This document shows positions 19,077 to 27,771 of a DNA stretch of 64,000 nucleotides, piece by piece. This DNA comes from Rhizobium leucaenae USDA 9039 (GTDB lineage: Bacteria; Pseudomonadota; Alphaproteobacteria; Rhizobiales; Rhizobiaceae), in the NCBI RefSeq assembly GCF_000426285.1, contig NZ_AUFB01000002.1, positions 371,660 to 435,659 on the forward strand, read 5' to 3'. The position numbers and the translations under genes were made by a program. Numbering within the stretch: position 1 is the first letter of the stretch; every line of letters starts with the position of its first letter. The notes under the pieces are model-generated. The model searched no databases and was not told the DNA's origin. It saw only the letters and a list, made by a program, of their open reading frames with translations.

Positions 19077-19508
19077 ATGACAGATACGGCCCTTGGCAAT
19101 GGCCAGGATTTGCTGGTTGAGCTAACCGCCGACATCGTGGCGGCTTATGTCAGCAATCATGTAGTCCCGGTCAGCGACCTTCCGAATCTGATTTCCGACG
19201 TACATTCCGCCTTGAGCAACACCTCGGCTCCGGCTCCCGCCGTTACCGTGGTTGAAAAGCAGAAGCCGGCCGTATCCGTTCGTAAATCGGTACAGGATGA
19301 TCAGATCACCTGCCTGGAATGCGGCGGCAGCTTCAAGTCGTTGAAGCGCCACCTGATGACCCATCACGGTCTTTCGCCTGAAGAATATCGTGAGAAGTGG
19401 GATTTGGCGGCTGACTACCCGATGGTTGCGCCCGCCTATGCCGAAGCTCGTTCGCGTCTCGCGAAGGAGATGGGCCTTGGCCAGCGCCGCAAGCGCGGCA
19501 GTCGCTGA
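19077..19508 (+). CDS. mucR: MucR/Ros family zinc-finger transcriptional regulator
   Basis: A 143-residue regulator with the prokaryotic C2H2-type zinc finger [19 protein letters not shown] at about 80-98, flanked by the basic DNA-binding region; the N-terminal half (about 10-45) mediates oligomerisation. MucR proteins silence AT-rich promoters and in rhizobia control exopolysaccharide, motility and cell-cycle genes, and repress their own gene. AGGAG stands eight bases before the ATG. It is monocistronic, bounded by a long leader and a strong terminator. Confidence 0.96.
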   Translation: MTDTALGNGQDLLVELTADIVAAYVSNHVVPVSDLPNLISDVHSALSNTSAPAPAVTVVEKQKPAVSVRKSVQDDQITCLECGGSFKSLKRHLMTHHGLSPEEYREKWDLAADYPMVAPAYAEARSRLAKEMGLGQRRKRGSR

Positions 19509-19538
19509 GTTCCTGAACCAACGACACTATCGACAAGA

Positions 19539-19569
19539 AACCCGGCTTTCGAGCCGGGTTGGGTTTTTT
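19539..19569 (+). terminator. strong rho-independent terminator of mucR
   Basis: AACCCGGCT-TTCG-AGCCGGGTT, a perfect nine-pair stem with a stable UUCG-type loop, is followed by GGG and six T residues. It begins 31 bases after the mucR stop. Confidence 0.93.
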
Positions 19570-19593
19570 GTCTTACCGCCAGCGCGACGGAAT

Positions 19594-20019
19594 TTATGCG
19601 GTGGCGCGTACTCTCGCCTCTTCGCGGATACGCTTGATCATCGAACGCAATCCATTGGCGCGCTGCGAGGAAAGATGTTCCACGAGGCCGATCTTGCCGA
19701 AAACCTCGAGAGCATCCAGCGCCGCGATCTCGGATGCCGGCTTGCCGGAATAGGTGGCGAGCACGATCGCCACCAGCCCGCGCACGATATGCGCATCCGA
19801 ATCCCCTTCAAAGGTTAGTACCGGATTTTCCGGATCGCCCCCAGCATGGGTCACCAACCAAACCTGGCTGGCGCAGCCCTGCACCTTGTTTTCCAGTGTC
19901 CGCTTCTCTTCCGGCAGATCCGGCAGCGCCTTGCCGAGCTCGATCACATAGCGATAGCGGTCCTCCCAGTCGTCCAGGAAAGAGAAATCCTCTATGATCT
20001 GCTCAAGCGTCGCCATCAT
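19594..20019 (-). CDS. sufE: SufE family cysteine desulfurase accessory protein
   Basis: A 141-residue protein. The SufE fold is shown by the opening IIEDFSFLDDWEDRYRYVIELG and by the active-site cysteine in VQGCASQVWL near residue 51, which accepts sulfur from SufS for Fe-S cluster assembly. The start is set at the first of two adjacent ATGs; the open frame upstream (39 codons) is not family-like. It is separate from any suf operon in this window, which is common in rhizobia. Confidence 0.93.
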   Translation of the reverse strand: MMATLEQIIEDFSFLDDWEDRYRYVIELGKALPDLPEEKRTLENKVQGCASQVWLVTHAGGDPENPVLTFEGDSDAHIVRGLVAIVLATYSGKPASEIAALDALEVFGKIGLVEHLSSQRANGLRSMIKRIREEARVRATA

Positions 20020-20151
20020 GCCGGTCCAATTGTCTACTTGCTTGGATATAGGTGAAAAGACCGATGATTTGAACCCATGAGAAAAAAGAACGCCGTGAGC
20101 GATGGCAGGCTCACGGCGCATGAATGGGGCAGGCATCGATAAAAGCGAAGA

Positions 20152-20628
20152 TCAGGTGCGAGGCTTCGGCGTCGGTACTGGAATATAAGACGGCAGCTTG
20201 ACCGTGCCGGTCACGACCGCATCGGCGGTCTCGGTGTTGATCATGCGCTTGGCAGGCATCGGCTGTGCCTCGGCGGTTGCCTGTTCACGATTGACGGCGG
20301 GCACCGAGGCGGCCTCACGGGTGGCGGGCTGCTCGGCGGATTTGTCGTCCTTGAAGTGCTGGCCCAGCAGATCGTAGGCGACCCGGGCACCGTCTCGGGC
20401 TTGATAGCCGAGTGCGGTCAGCGTTTCGCCGCCTTTCAGGCAGACATCGGGTTTCTCCGTGCACATCGCGCCGACATATTGCATGACGCCGCTCGCGGCC
20501 GAGAATGCGTCGGAAACCTGGACCTTCGGTTCGTCAGCCGATCGCGGAGCGCCTTCGGGCTTGGCGAAGATCGGCAGAAACATGAGAACCAGTGAAAACC
20601 AGAACCCTGCTCTAATGAGAAACCACAT
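20152..20628 (-). CDS. DUF5330 domain-containing membrane-anchored protein
   Basis: A 158-residue protein with an N-terminal membrane anchor (MWFLIRAGFWFSLVLMFLP) and a periplasmic part holding SDAFSAASGVMQYVGAMCTEKPDVC, the DUF5330 core with two conserved cysteines. The rest is Ala/Pro-rich and ends in a proline-rich PVPTPKPRT tail. An ATG four codons earlier is directly abutted by its AGAGG, so 20628 is preferred. Function unknown; the family is largely restricted to Rhizobiales. Confidence 0.82.
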   Translation of the reverse strand: MWFLIRAGFWFSLVLMFLPIFAKPEGAPRSADEPKVQVSDAFSAASGVMQYVGAMCTEKPDVCLKGGETLTALGYQARDGARVAYDLLGQHFKDDKSAEQPATREAASVPAVNREQATAEAQPMPAKRMINTETADAVVTGTVKLPSYIPVPTPKPRT

Positions 20629-21079
20629 TGTCTTGCCCATCCTCTATTTTCGTTCGGTCTTGTTGCCGATCGAACTCGTTTTTCTGATGTGCTCAGAGGC
20701 TATTCGACAGAGGACAACACCGCTTTTCAAAACTTGGATGCATTTTCGGCAAAATTGATTCAAATTGTAGCAATCGGCATTTCACGCGTATTTGTGTCGA
20801 ATTGTAGCGATTGCTGTTAAGTATGTCTCGGCCGATCTGCCTGATATCCCGGGCCTTACGGGCGCCGACCTCCGCGTAAAGGTTAACGTCTGACGGAAAT
20901 CTAAATAAAATCCGCTGCTTACCCGTCGTTAACCACAAAAGCCAAAGGTCCAGCGAAGTGCGCCAAAACGAGATTTTGGGGCTTTTTCGCCCGATCCGCG
21001 CACCCGTCCTTTATTCTTTCCTTAAGTCGCCAAGGCCTATTGTGCGGGTGAATAACGGACCGTTTGTACGGGTTTTGGT
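20629..21079. promoter_or_regulatory. divergent promoter region between DUF5330 gene and divJ-like gene
   Basis: A 451-bp AT-richer gap. TTAACG at 20883 and TTAACCAC at 20929-20936 resemble CtrA half-sites (consensus TTAACCAT) and one GANTC site lies at 20757-20761. No supported small gene is seen; the short minus-strand frame at 20693-20938 has atypical composition. Confidence 0.45.
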
Positions 21080-22633
21080 GTGCGCGTATTGAGTAACATG
21101 GCTGGCAGGGCTGGAGCCCTCGTGGACCGGGCAGGCGGAAGCTGGCTCTCCCGGACAAGCGGGAACGGTGAGGTCCGTGGGCAGGAGCTGGCGATCCTGC
21201 GCCGGCTTGCGCTCGCCTCTTCCGTGGCACTTCTCGTCGTTCCCGCAGGGCTCTCCTTTATCACAAGTCCCGCCGTCGCGCTGCCGGTCGGCGTTGCCAC
21301 CGTCTGCGCCGGCTTCCTGTTTTCCGCCGTCGGCAGCATAGCTCTGTCGCGCCTGCGTCCTGCATCCCTGCCGGTCGAGGCCGTCGTCGTCGAACATCGT
21401 GATCTGATGCTGGAAGCAGCCTGCGGTCTCGTGCTCCTGTTCGACCCGCAGGGCAGCGTCACCGCTGTCGGCGGCCGCGATCGCGCCGAATTCCTGAGCT
21501 GGATGCGCGATCCCTCCGGCCGCGGCTTTGTCGAGCAAGTGCATGTCTCCGATCGCATTCTTTTTCTGCAGGCGGTCGACAGGCTTCGCCAGGGTAAAGA
21601 AGCCCTCGGCGTCGATTTGCGCCTGGAACGTTCGGCCGTTGTCGAGGGCAGCGATCAATTCGTCCATATCCGCATGGAAATGACTGCACGACGCGACGGC
21701 GAGGGCCGATTGATTGGGATCGTCAGCCAGTCGCGCGATATTTCCTACGATCAGCAGCTTCGCGAGCAGTCGGCACGCAAGGCGGCGGAAGCGGAATCGG
21801 CCAATGACGCCAAGTCGCGCTTCCTGGCCGCCGTCAGCCATGAGCTGCGCACGCCGCTCAATGCTATCCTCGGCTTTTCCGATATCCTCAGCGGCGAATA
21901 TTTCGGCAAGCTCGAGAACAATCGCCAGCGCGAATATGTCGGCCTGATACGCCAGTCCGGAGCGCACCTGCTCTCCGTGGTCAACACTATGCTCGACATG
22001 AGCAAGATCGAGGCCGGCCGTTACGAACTTCTGCTCGAGCCATTCCCCATCGAAGCCTCCATCGGCGCTTGCGAAGCCATGTTGGCCCTGCAGGCAAAGG
22101 AAAAGGGGCTGACGTTGACAAGCCGGGTGCAGCGCGGCCTCGGCGATATCGTCGCCGACCAGCGCGCCATCCAACAAATACTCATCAATCTTGTCGGCAA
22201 CGCCATCAAGTTTACCGATGCGGGCGGCGTCGTCACCATCGATGCGGCAATGACCGACGGAATGCTGAAGCTATCGGTCAGCGACACCGGTATCGGCATC
22301 GCTGCCGAGCGGCTCGCTTCGCTGGGCCAGCCTTTTGTGCAGATCCAGAACGATTATACGCGCCGCTATGCCGGCACCGGACTTGGTCTGTCGCTGGTCA
22401 AGGGGCTGGTAGCGTTGCATGGCGGCAGCTTCGCTATTGCCAGTGCACCAGGCGAGGGCACGGTCATCACCATCCTTATCCCGTTTGACGGTTCCGGCGC
22501 GGTCACGGTCCAACAGCCTGTGGATGTCAACCGCACGGTCGATTTTCCGCCACGTCTGAAACATAATCTGGAGATGAGCGAGAAGCGAAAAGAGGAAGAG
22601 GTGAATGGCCCCGCAAAAGCGAAAATCGCCTAA
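21080..22633 (+). CDS. divJ: membrane sensor histidine kinase, DivJ-like
   Basis: A 517-residue kinase with two adjacent membrane helices (about 43-63 and 66-88), a divergent PAS domain (about 110-220), a HisKA domain with phospho-acceptor His254 in SHELRTPLNAILGFSD and a HATPase domain with NLVGNAIKFTD, DTGIGI and GTGLGLSLVKG. The HisKA and ATPase sequences belong to the PleC/DivJ/PdhS group that acts on the cell-cycle regulator DivK, and two helices with no large periplasmic domain fit DivJ. The assignment to DivJ also rests on its place near mucR, as I recall for related rhizobia. The start is GTG; ATG at 21098 is the alternative. Its 3' end overlaps the next gene by 29 bases. Confidence 0.68.
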   Translation: MRVLSNMAGRAGALVDRAGGSWLSRTSGNGEVRGQELAILRRLALASSVALLVVPAGLSFITSPAVALPVGVATVCAGFLFSAVGSIALSRLRPASLPVEAVVVEHRDLMLEAACGLVLLFDPQGSVTAVGGRDRAEFLSWMRDPSGRGFVEQVHVSDRILFLQAVDRLRQGKEALGVDLRLERSAVVEGSDQFVHIRMEMTARRDGEGRLIGIVSQSRDISYDQQLREQSARKAAEAESANDAKSRFLAAVSHELRTPLNAILGFSDILSGEYFGKLENNRQREYVGLIRQSGAHLLSVVNTMLDMSKIEAGRYELLLEPFPIEASIGACEAMLALQAKEKGLTLTSRVQRGLGDIVADQRAIQQILINLVGNAIKFTDAGGVVTIDAAMTDGMLKLSVSDTGIGIAAERLASLGQPFVQIQNDYTRRYAGTGLGLSLVKGLVALHGGSFAIASAPGEGTVITILIPFDGSGAVTVQQPVDVNRTVDFPPRLKHNLEMSEKRKEEEVNGPAKAKIA

Positions 22634-23636
22634 GGGAAAGGGCAGGGCCAGGCGCAAGCAGCCCGGCCTTGTTTCCCAAGGGGCGGTTGCCGTTGGCAGC
22701 CTTGGCCTGCGCGGTGCTGGCGCGCTGGGTGGCCTCAGTGTGCGTGGTGTCGGTGCCTTGGCTACCTTGAGCGGCGGCGTTGTCGGCCGGCATCCGGCGG
22801 TCGCTGCCGGCGTCGCGATTTTTTTCGCGGTCTTCGGCTTCGTGACTGCCAATGCGCTCTGGTATCAGTCGGGGGCGCACCCGTCGCCACTTCTGCGCAC
22901 GCGCGATCCCAACTCTCCTTATCAGATCCCCGGCCGCAAGGCCTTCCTGCGTGCGCAGCAGGCCGATATGGGCAATGTCACCACGTTCCGCATCGAGCGG
23001 CAGGACGCGGCATCCGCCAATGCCGCTGTACCCGCTCAAACCGCCAGCCTGCCGGCGACACAAACGCCGGCTGCGGCCGCCATGGCGCCATCGAAGCTGG
23101 TTGCCGACGTACAGGCCGAGTTGATCCGCCGCGGCCTCTATGACGGTGCTGCCGACGGCGTCATCGGTTCGCGCACGACAGCCGCCATCCTGTTCTTTCA
23201 GGAAGCGTCCGGCCTGGCGCAGACCGGCGTGGCAAGTCCGGAGCTGCTGACCGCGCTGAAGGCCAATGATCCTGGCACCCACGCGGCCTCCAAGACGACC
23301 GTTGCGGCCGTCCCCGCAGAGCGGCCCATCAATGTCTCGGCCAAAGCTTCCGCCGTCGATCCCGTCGCCGCGGCCATTCAGAGCGCCGAGAAGGACATCA
23401 GGACGAACGCCGCGCCCAGGAGTGCGCCAAGCGACGCGGTCAATACGATCAATATGGTGATGCAGATCCAGAAGGGCCTGAGCAACATCGCTTACAGCAA
23501 TGTCAGCATCGATGGCGTTGCCGGCGAACAGACCAAAGCCGCTATCCGCCGGTTTCAGAAGCACTACCGGCTGCCGGAAACCGGCGAGCCCGACTTGGCG
23601 GTCCTGAAGAAGCTGCAGGACATCGGCGCGCTTTAA
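22605..23636 (+). CDS. membrane-anchored protein with two peptidoglycan-binding domains
   Basis: A 343-residue protein. A basic N-terminus (KRKSPKGKGRARRK) and a Gly/Ala-rich stretch lead to one membrane helix (about 65-88), so the rest is periplasmic. Two PG_binding_1 repeats follow: about 165-223 (GLYDGAADGVIGSRTTAAI) and about 285-341 (VSIDGVAGEQTKAAIRRFQ). The linker between them is low-complexity. No catalytic domain is present. It starts inside the divJ-like gene in another frame, so the two are translationally coupled, which suggests a shared role at the cell wall. Confidence 0.9.
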   Translation: MAPQKRKSPKGKGRARRKQPGLVSQGAVAVGSLGLRGAGALGGLSVRGVGALATLSGGVVGRHPAVAAGVAIFFAVFGFVTANALWYQSGAHPSPLLRTRDPNSPYQIPGRKAFLRAQQADMGNVTTFRIERQDAASANAAVPAQTASLPATQTPAAAAMAPSKLVADVQAELIRRGLYDGAADGVIGSRTTAAILFFQEASGLAQTGVASPELLTALKANDPGTHAASKTTVAAVPAERPINVSAKASAVDPVAAAIQSAEKDIRTNAAPRSAPSDAVNTINMVMQIQKGLSNIAYSNVSIDGVAGEQTKAAIRRFQKHYRLPETGEPDLAVLKKLQDIGAL

Positions 23637-23683
23637 TTCTTCCCTTGATTGCTTCGCCTCCGGTCGGCGGCTATAGCTCTGCC

Positions 23684-24040
23684 ATGAGATTGCGCAGCGA
23701 CATCTTCGTTTCCGCCTTGATCCGCCGTATCTTCGCCCGCGGCGATTTTGCCGCTGTGGAGCACAAGGGCGCGGAGGAGGCAGGAGCGATCTTCATTCGC
23801 CAGCGTTTTCGCGATGGGCTGGAAACACTCTATGCCCCTGCTCCGCAAAGCGTCTTCGATGAAGAGGAGAGCGGGACGCGCCTCTTCGAAGTCCGTTTGG
23901 ATCGGAGAGAACCGGAAGATATCAGACAAACGCTTGACCGTGAGCTGAAATTTGACCGCGATCTCTGGATCATCGAGCTGGAGACCGACGATATCGCCGA
24001 TATCGTGCCGCTCGTCGAGCAACGCAGCAATCCCCTTTGA
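23684..24040 (+). CDS. DUF1491 family protein
   Basis: A 118-residue protein beginning MRLRSDIFVSALIRRIF, the family opening, with GAEEAGAIFIRQRF and a C-terminal FDRDLWIIELE motif. DUF1491 is an alphaproteobacterial family without known function. The ATG at 23684 is preferred over a TTG 39 bases upstream. It is 47 bp downstream of the peptidoglycan-binding protein gene and probably in the same transcript. Confidence 0.88.
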   Translation: MRLRSDIFVSALIRRIFARGDFAAVEHKGAEEAGAIFIRQRFRDGLETLYAPAPQSVFDEEESGTRLFEVRLDRREPEDIRQTLDRELKFDRDLWIIELETDDIADIVPLVEQRSNPL

Positions 24041-24060
24041 TATAGGGATCACCCCAGGCA

Positions 24061-24582
24061 TCAGGGGAGGCGCTCCTTTGAGCTGGTCTCTGGCGGCCAC
24101 TCGCTGGTGTCATGGTCGGGGTGCTGCCGGTTCGATGCGATGATGCGGGGCAGGTATCCATTCGGATCGACCGCGTATGTCGCCTGATCGCCCGGGAGTT
24201 CATGCAAGGCAGAATACCAGGAGACTCTGCTCTCATTGCCATATTGAGCAACCGGCGGCACCTGATCGGGCTGGTCGAAGGTTCCGGCGAGAATGCCTAT
24301 GTCTTCGAACTCCGGGTATTCGAAAATCATTGGCGTGCCGCAATCCTTGCAAAAACCGCGTCGCGCCATCGCCGAGCTATGAAACCAGGAAAACGTGCCC
24401 CGCGTCACCCGAAACGCCGTCTTCGTGACAGGGCAGATGACAGCGAAGGGACCGCCGACCGCTTTCTGGCACATTCGGCAATGGCACACATGCACGTTTT
24501 CAGGAGGAAGGTCGCAGGCAAAGCGAATGGCGCCGCATTGGCAGCCGCCGGTCAAAGGAAGGGCAGTCGTATCTTGGTTCAT
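24061..24582 (-). CDS. GFA (glutathione-dependent formaldehyde-activating-like) family protein
   Basis: A 173-residue zinc protein of the GFA/CENP-V fold. Zinc-binding cysteines are seen in GGCQCGAIRFAC, CHCRMCQ and FCKDCGTPM. Members of this family are usually annotated as formaldehyde-activating, but most have not been shown to do this. Convergent with the DUF1491 gene. Confidence 0.9.
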   Translation of the reverse strand: MNQDTTALPLTGGCQCGAIRFACDLPPENVHVCHCRMCQKAVGGPFAVICPVTKTAFRVTRGTFSWFHSSAMARRGFCKDCGTPMIFEYPEFEDIGILAGTFDQPDQVPPVAQYGNESRVSWYSALHELPGDQATYAVDPNGYLPRIIASNRQHPDHDTSEWPPETSSKERLP

Positions 24583-24678
24583 GTCGCTATCCGCGTGTAA
24601 AATCGGCAGGCCGGCAATCAGACGGCCATGCTACCACGCAACGCGAGCAGGCGACACGCCAAGAACTTATGGACTGGA

Positions 24679-25722
24679 TCAACGCGACCGGCTGACGACC
24701 CGCAATTCGCGGATCGGACTTGCCTTGGTGCCGAAAAGCGGCGCACCGGGACGGGCAGAAGGCTTCTGTTCGGGCGGCAGATAGGTGTAGCTGTCGGCGC
24801 GGCGCCAGGCTTCGACGCGAGCGTAACTCTCCTCTGCATCGATGCTGTCGAGCACCAGCCAGGCGCGGCTGACGCTGCCGTGCTGTTCGGCCAGATGCGG
24901 ATAGAAGCGTTCCAGTGCATAGACGGCATCGGCAAAGCCCATGCCGAGGCTTGTCAGCGTCACCGCCAGTTGCTGGCCGGACGTATCGATCATGATGCGC
25001 TCGGCAAGCCAGCGGCTGGAGGAAAGCGCGTCGGCGAGCGTCGCGGCAAATTGCTGCGCCTCGCGCTCTCGGGCGAAACGCACGAGCAATGCTTCCTGCA
25101 CATCCGAAAGACTGCGCAGGCCCAGACGGTTGTTGTCGTCACGGGCGAGATGGCGGGCGACCTGCTTGATTTTCTGCCGCAGCGCTTCTTCACGGGCGAG
25201 GCGCTCCGCCTCGCTATCCGCGGCGTGCGTTTCGGCGGCCGAGGCCGAAGAGGTAACGGCAGGCGAGATCCCCGACATGGTCATGCCACGTTCCGGCTCG
25301 GCCTGGTGCAGGCTGACGAGGGCATCGATGACTTTCGGGGAAAGCGAGGGCCGGCGGACGATCGCTTTCGCATGCGCCGCGCCCTGCGTGCGGGCGATGG
25401 TAATCAGCGTATCGTCGTCGATCGCTTGCGAACTCGTCAGGAATGGCGCGGCGATGGCGATCGGCTGGCAGCCAATGAAAAGGGACACTGCCGGCGGCAC
25501 GGTCGCGCATTGCGAGAGCGCGGCAACTGCCTGACGTTTTGCTTCCTCGGATGAGGCCTGGAAGAGAGGGCTGAAGAGCTCGGCAAACTGGCGAAGCTCC
25601 GATTTCGATGGATGATCGAGACTTTCGAAACTGGTGACCGTCGCCATCAGAACCACATCTTTCTTGCGGACTGTCGCAGGCTCTTCGAGATCTCGAAACC
25701 GGTCACGCACGCCAACACCCAT
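24679..25722 (-). CDS. DUF2336 domain-containing protein
   Basis: A 347-residue, mostly helical protein. HEAT-like helices in the N-terminal half (FLTSSQAIDDDTLITIA, then HAKAIVRRPSLSPKVIDALV) mark DUF2336, an alphaproteobacterial family with unclear function. A low-complexity linker (about 165-190) precedes a second helical region. The ATG at 25722 (MGVGVRDRFRDLE) is chosen over TTG at 25734; ATG at 25635 (MATVTSFESLD) is another option. Confidence 0.82.
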   Translation of the reverse strand: MGVGVRDRFRDLEEPATVRKKDVVLMATVTSFESLDHPSKSELRQFAELFSPLFQASSEEAKRQAVAALSQCATVPPAVSLFIGCQPIAIAAPFLTSSQAIDDDTLITIARTQGAAHAKAIVRRPSLSPKVIDALVSLHQAEPERGMTMSGISPAVTSSASAAETHAADSEAERLAREEALRQKIKQVARHLARDDNNRLGLRSLSDVQEALLVRFAREREAQQFAATLADALSSSRWLAERIMIDTSGQQLAVTLTSLGMGFADAVYALERFYPHLAEQHGSVSRAWLVLDSIDAEESYARVEAWRRADSYTYLPPEQKPSARPGAPLFGTKASPIRELRVVSRSR

Positions 25723-26187
25723 ACTGATACGCAAAACAAAAAAGACGGGAACCGGATCGGAAAATCCATGCGGCGCAGCCTATTTCTTTGGCCGAGCCGG
25801 ATCGCGCTTTGGTTCTCGCGGGCGCAATCGGCGATGGCTATCGAAACGGGCGTGGACACGGTCGTCCTGATCTGGTTTTTTGGGAAGAGTAAGGTGCGCA
25901 GAGTTAACGGTTGGTGAAAACTTTATTAAAATCCGAATAAAAATTGCGCGTTAAGCTTGCGCGAGAATAACGCGCGAATTTTTGCCCAATTGCCTGCCTC
26001 TGCGGTCAGTGAACCTGGGTGGAAACTGCTTCGCGGTGATGGGCCGATTTAGCTGTGCAGCTTATAGGTGTGCTGGGGTTCGCCCTGTATGCATGGGAAA
26101 ATTGTCTTGGCGAAGAATCCGACGCCCCAGAGCCGATCTTCCTTAAAAATGTGAGTTTGGAAGAGTTTGGCTGGCGCCATTGCGGGG
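25723..26187. other. intergenic region with a terminator-like inverted repeat
   Basis: This 465-bp gap holds arms GCGCGTTA (25946-25953) and TAACGCGC (25968-25975), extended on both sides by AATT with one bulge. A T run follows the stem on each strand, so it could terminate transcription from the small gene at 26188 or work in both directions. I see no supported gene in the gap. Confidence 0.45.
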
Positions 26188-26394
26188 TCAGAGACCCTTA
26201 TGCTCCCGCAGGGCCGTCAAAAGCCTTTCGGAGGTGTTGTAGCCAGATTGAAACAGGCCGATCGCCGCCGTTGCCGCGAACTGGGCCTCGGTGCTTTTGA
26301 TATCGACGCGCTTCTCCAGGCACCATTTATCCAACGCGCCGCGCAGCACGATAATGTCCTCCGGGGAGAAGAAGGAATTGGTCGTCGCGAGCAT
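26188..26394 (-). CDS. small conserved rhizobial protein of unknown function
   Basis: A 68-residue helical protein. It opens MLATTNSFFSPEDIIVLRGALDKW and contains TEAQFAATAAIGLFQSGYNTSERLLTAL, a pattern I know from short unannotated proteins of Rhizobium. No membrane segment or known domain. Protein-like composition and isolation from other genes support it; the function is unknown. Confidence 0.7.
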   Translation of the reverse strand: MLATTNSFFSPEDIIVLRGALDKWCLEKRVDIKSTEAQFAATAAIGLFQSGYNTSERLLTALREHKGL

Positions 26395-26930
26395 TGGCCG
26401 TCCTCTGTTTCACCCGTTACAATACGTTAAATTTTGGTTGTCGCAAATAATATTTGCATGACACTTTTCTGCAACGCGCCGGCTGGGCGGCAATTTGCCG
26501 ATAATTGCGATTATTTCCCTAAATATATGATTCCGCAATGTTTTATGCCGAAGGTCATTCCAGAGATTTTTACATCGTCTATGAAACCAAATCCGTCCTC
26601 CCGGCGTTAGATGATCACGGCGCCGCGAGAGCCGAGGGAGTACCAAGGCGAGGCGCGGCACTGATTAGCATTCTGTTAACTACAGTATGTCTCAATTCGG
26701 GTGATAACGGCGATTTGCAGAGTTTAGTCGTATGATTGTTCGCATGGCCGCCACAGTTGGGCGTCCATGTCACGGTGTCTGGGGAATGCCGTGAGAATGG
26801 CGCAAATGCCCTTTTGTTAGAGCCGCAGGAGGCGGTGAAGACTTTGGGGAGCGCCAGCCCGCTTGGGAATAGCGGGCAGGGTGAAATTAATCGCAAATTC
26901 ATCCGTCTCGGGCCGTAAATGGAGACGAGA
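26395..26930. other. AT-richer intergenic region
   Basis: A 536-bp divergent gap. It holds a short hairpin, GCCCGCT and AGCGGGC at 26857-26877, without a T run, which would lie in the leader of the following small gene. Open frames across it lack ribosome binding sites and protein-like composition. Confidence 0.5.
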
Positions 26931-27098
26931 ATGGCAGAGATCATATCCCTTTTAGACCGAAGATCCCGGTTGCCGCTACGGCCTCAGAAGGAGTCCGTCG
27001 AGGCGAAGATTCTTCTTTTTACCGGCGTGCGTTACGAGCGCCTCGATACCAGCTCTCATCGTCCCGGAACGGGACCGAAGCGGGCGAAGGGTAAATAG
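26931..27098 (+). CDS. small protein (55 residues), conserved-looking
   Basis: ATG at 26931 with GGAGACGAGA upstream opens a 55-codon frame: MAEIISLLDRR at the start, KILLFTGVRYERLD in the centre and a basic tail GPKRAKGK. The central motif recalls short proteins in Rhizobiales of similar size and layout. No domain is recognised and no function is proposed. It is convergent with the DUF1254 gene. Confidence 0.68.
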   Translation: MAEIISLLDRRSRLPLRPQKESVEAKILLFTGVRYERLDTSSHRPGTGPKRAKGK

Positions 27099-27222
27099 TT
27101 CGGCACCATGCCTGCGAGATGCCCCGGCGCAACCATGCCGGGCAGTTTCGGTGCGGCAGCCTGCCACGCTCCTCCTGCGATCGCCGGTCCCTGGATCCGC
27201 TCTCCGGCTTCGCAACCAAATC

Positions 27223-27771
27223 TCACCGCCCATCAAATACATCGCATCCGGCTTCGGATAGGAAGTCCCGGGCCGCATCGTCGAAGCTTGCCTGTGGCGC
27301 CATCGTTCGCAGCACGACATAGCCCTCTGCACGCGGCGCCTCGACGAGGATCGATTGTGCGAGCGACGGAGGCAACGCTTTGCGGATACCCGTGAGTTGG
27401 ATCGGCGAGGCGAGCAGCAAATCCAACACGCCGCCGACCGAGGTGCGGTCGCTCATGCTGAACACCTCGTTCGATGCGGCGTCATAGATCGACAGCGACC
27501 AGAACGGCACCTTTCCCTTGGCCGTCAGCCGGATCGGCTGAGTTTCGATATCGAAAGCGCAGACGGCCGTGCGGATATAAGGGTCGCTATTGGAAAGCCC
27601 TGCATCGTCGTCCTTGTTCTCCAGCATATAGAAGTGGTTTTCGTCGCCCTCATCCTCGACACGAGTATAGGCGTCGCGGTCGGAAAAATGCGGCAGGGAG
27701 AGGATGATGATGACGTGCAAGAGCATGGCGCCAAGCAGGCCGGTCAAAATAGCGAAGATGACCCTAAACAT
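27223..27771 (-). CDS. DUF1254 domain-containing membrane-anchored protein
   Basis: A 182-residue protein with one N-terminal membrane helix (about 5-27) and a periplasmic domain. DPYIRTAVCAFDIETQPIRL and PFWSLSIYDAASNEVFS match DUF1254. The start overlaps the end of the upstream DUF1214 gene by eight bases. In many bacteria DUF1254 and DUF1214 are two halves of one larger protein; here they are two coupled short genes. Confidence 0.85.
   Translation of the reverse strand: MFRVIFAILTGLLGAMLLHVIIILSLPHFSDRDAYTRVEDEGDENHFYMLENKDDDAGLSNSDPYIRTAVCAFDIETQPIRLTAKGKVPFWSLSIYDAASNEVFSMSDRTSVGGVLDLLLASPIQLTGIRKALPPSLAQSILVEAPRAEGYVVLRTMAPQASFDDAARDFLSEAGCDVFDGR

Noticed and set aside
20693..20938. 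81-codon minus-strand frame upstream of the DivJ-like gene
   Set aside because: AT-rich promoter-like DNA with unusual amino-acid composition and no ribosome binding site.
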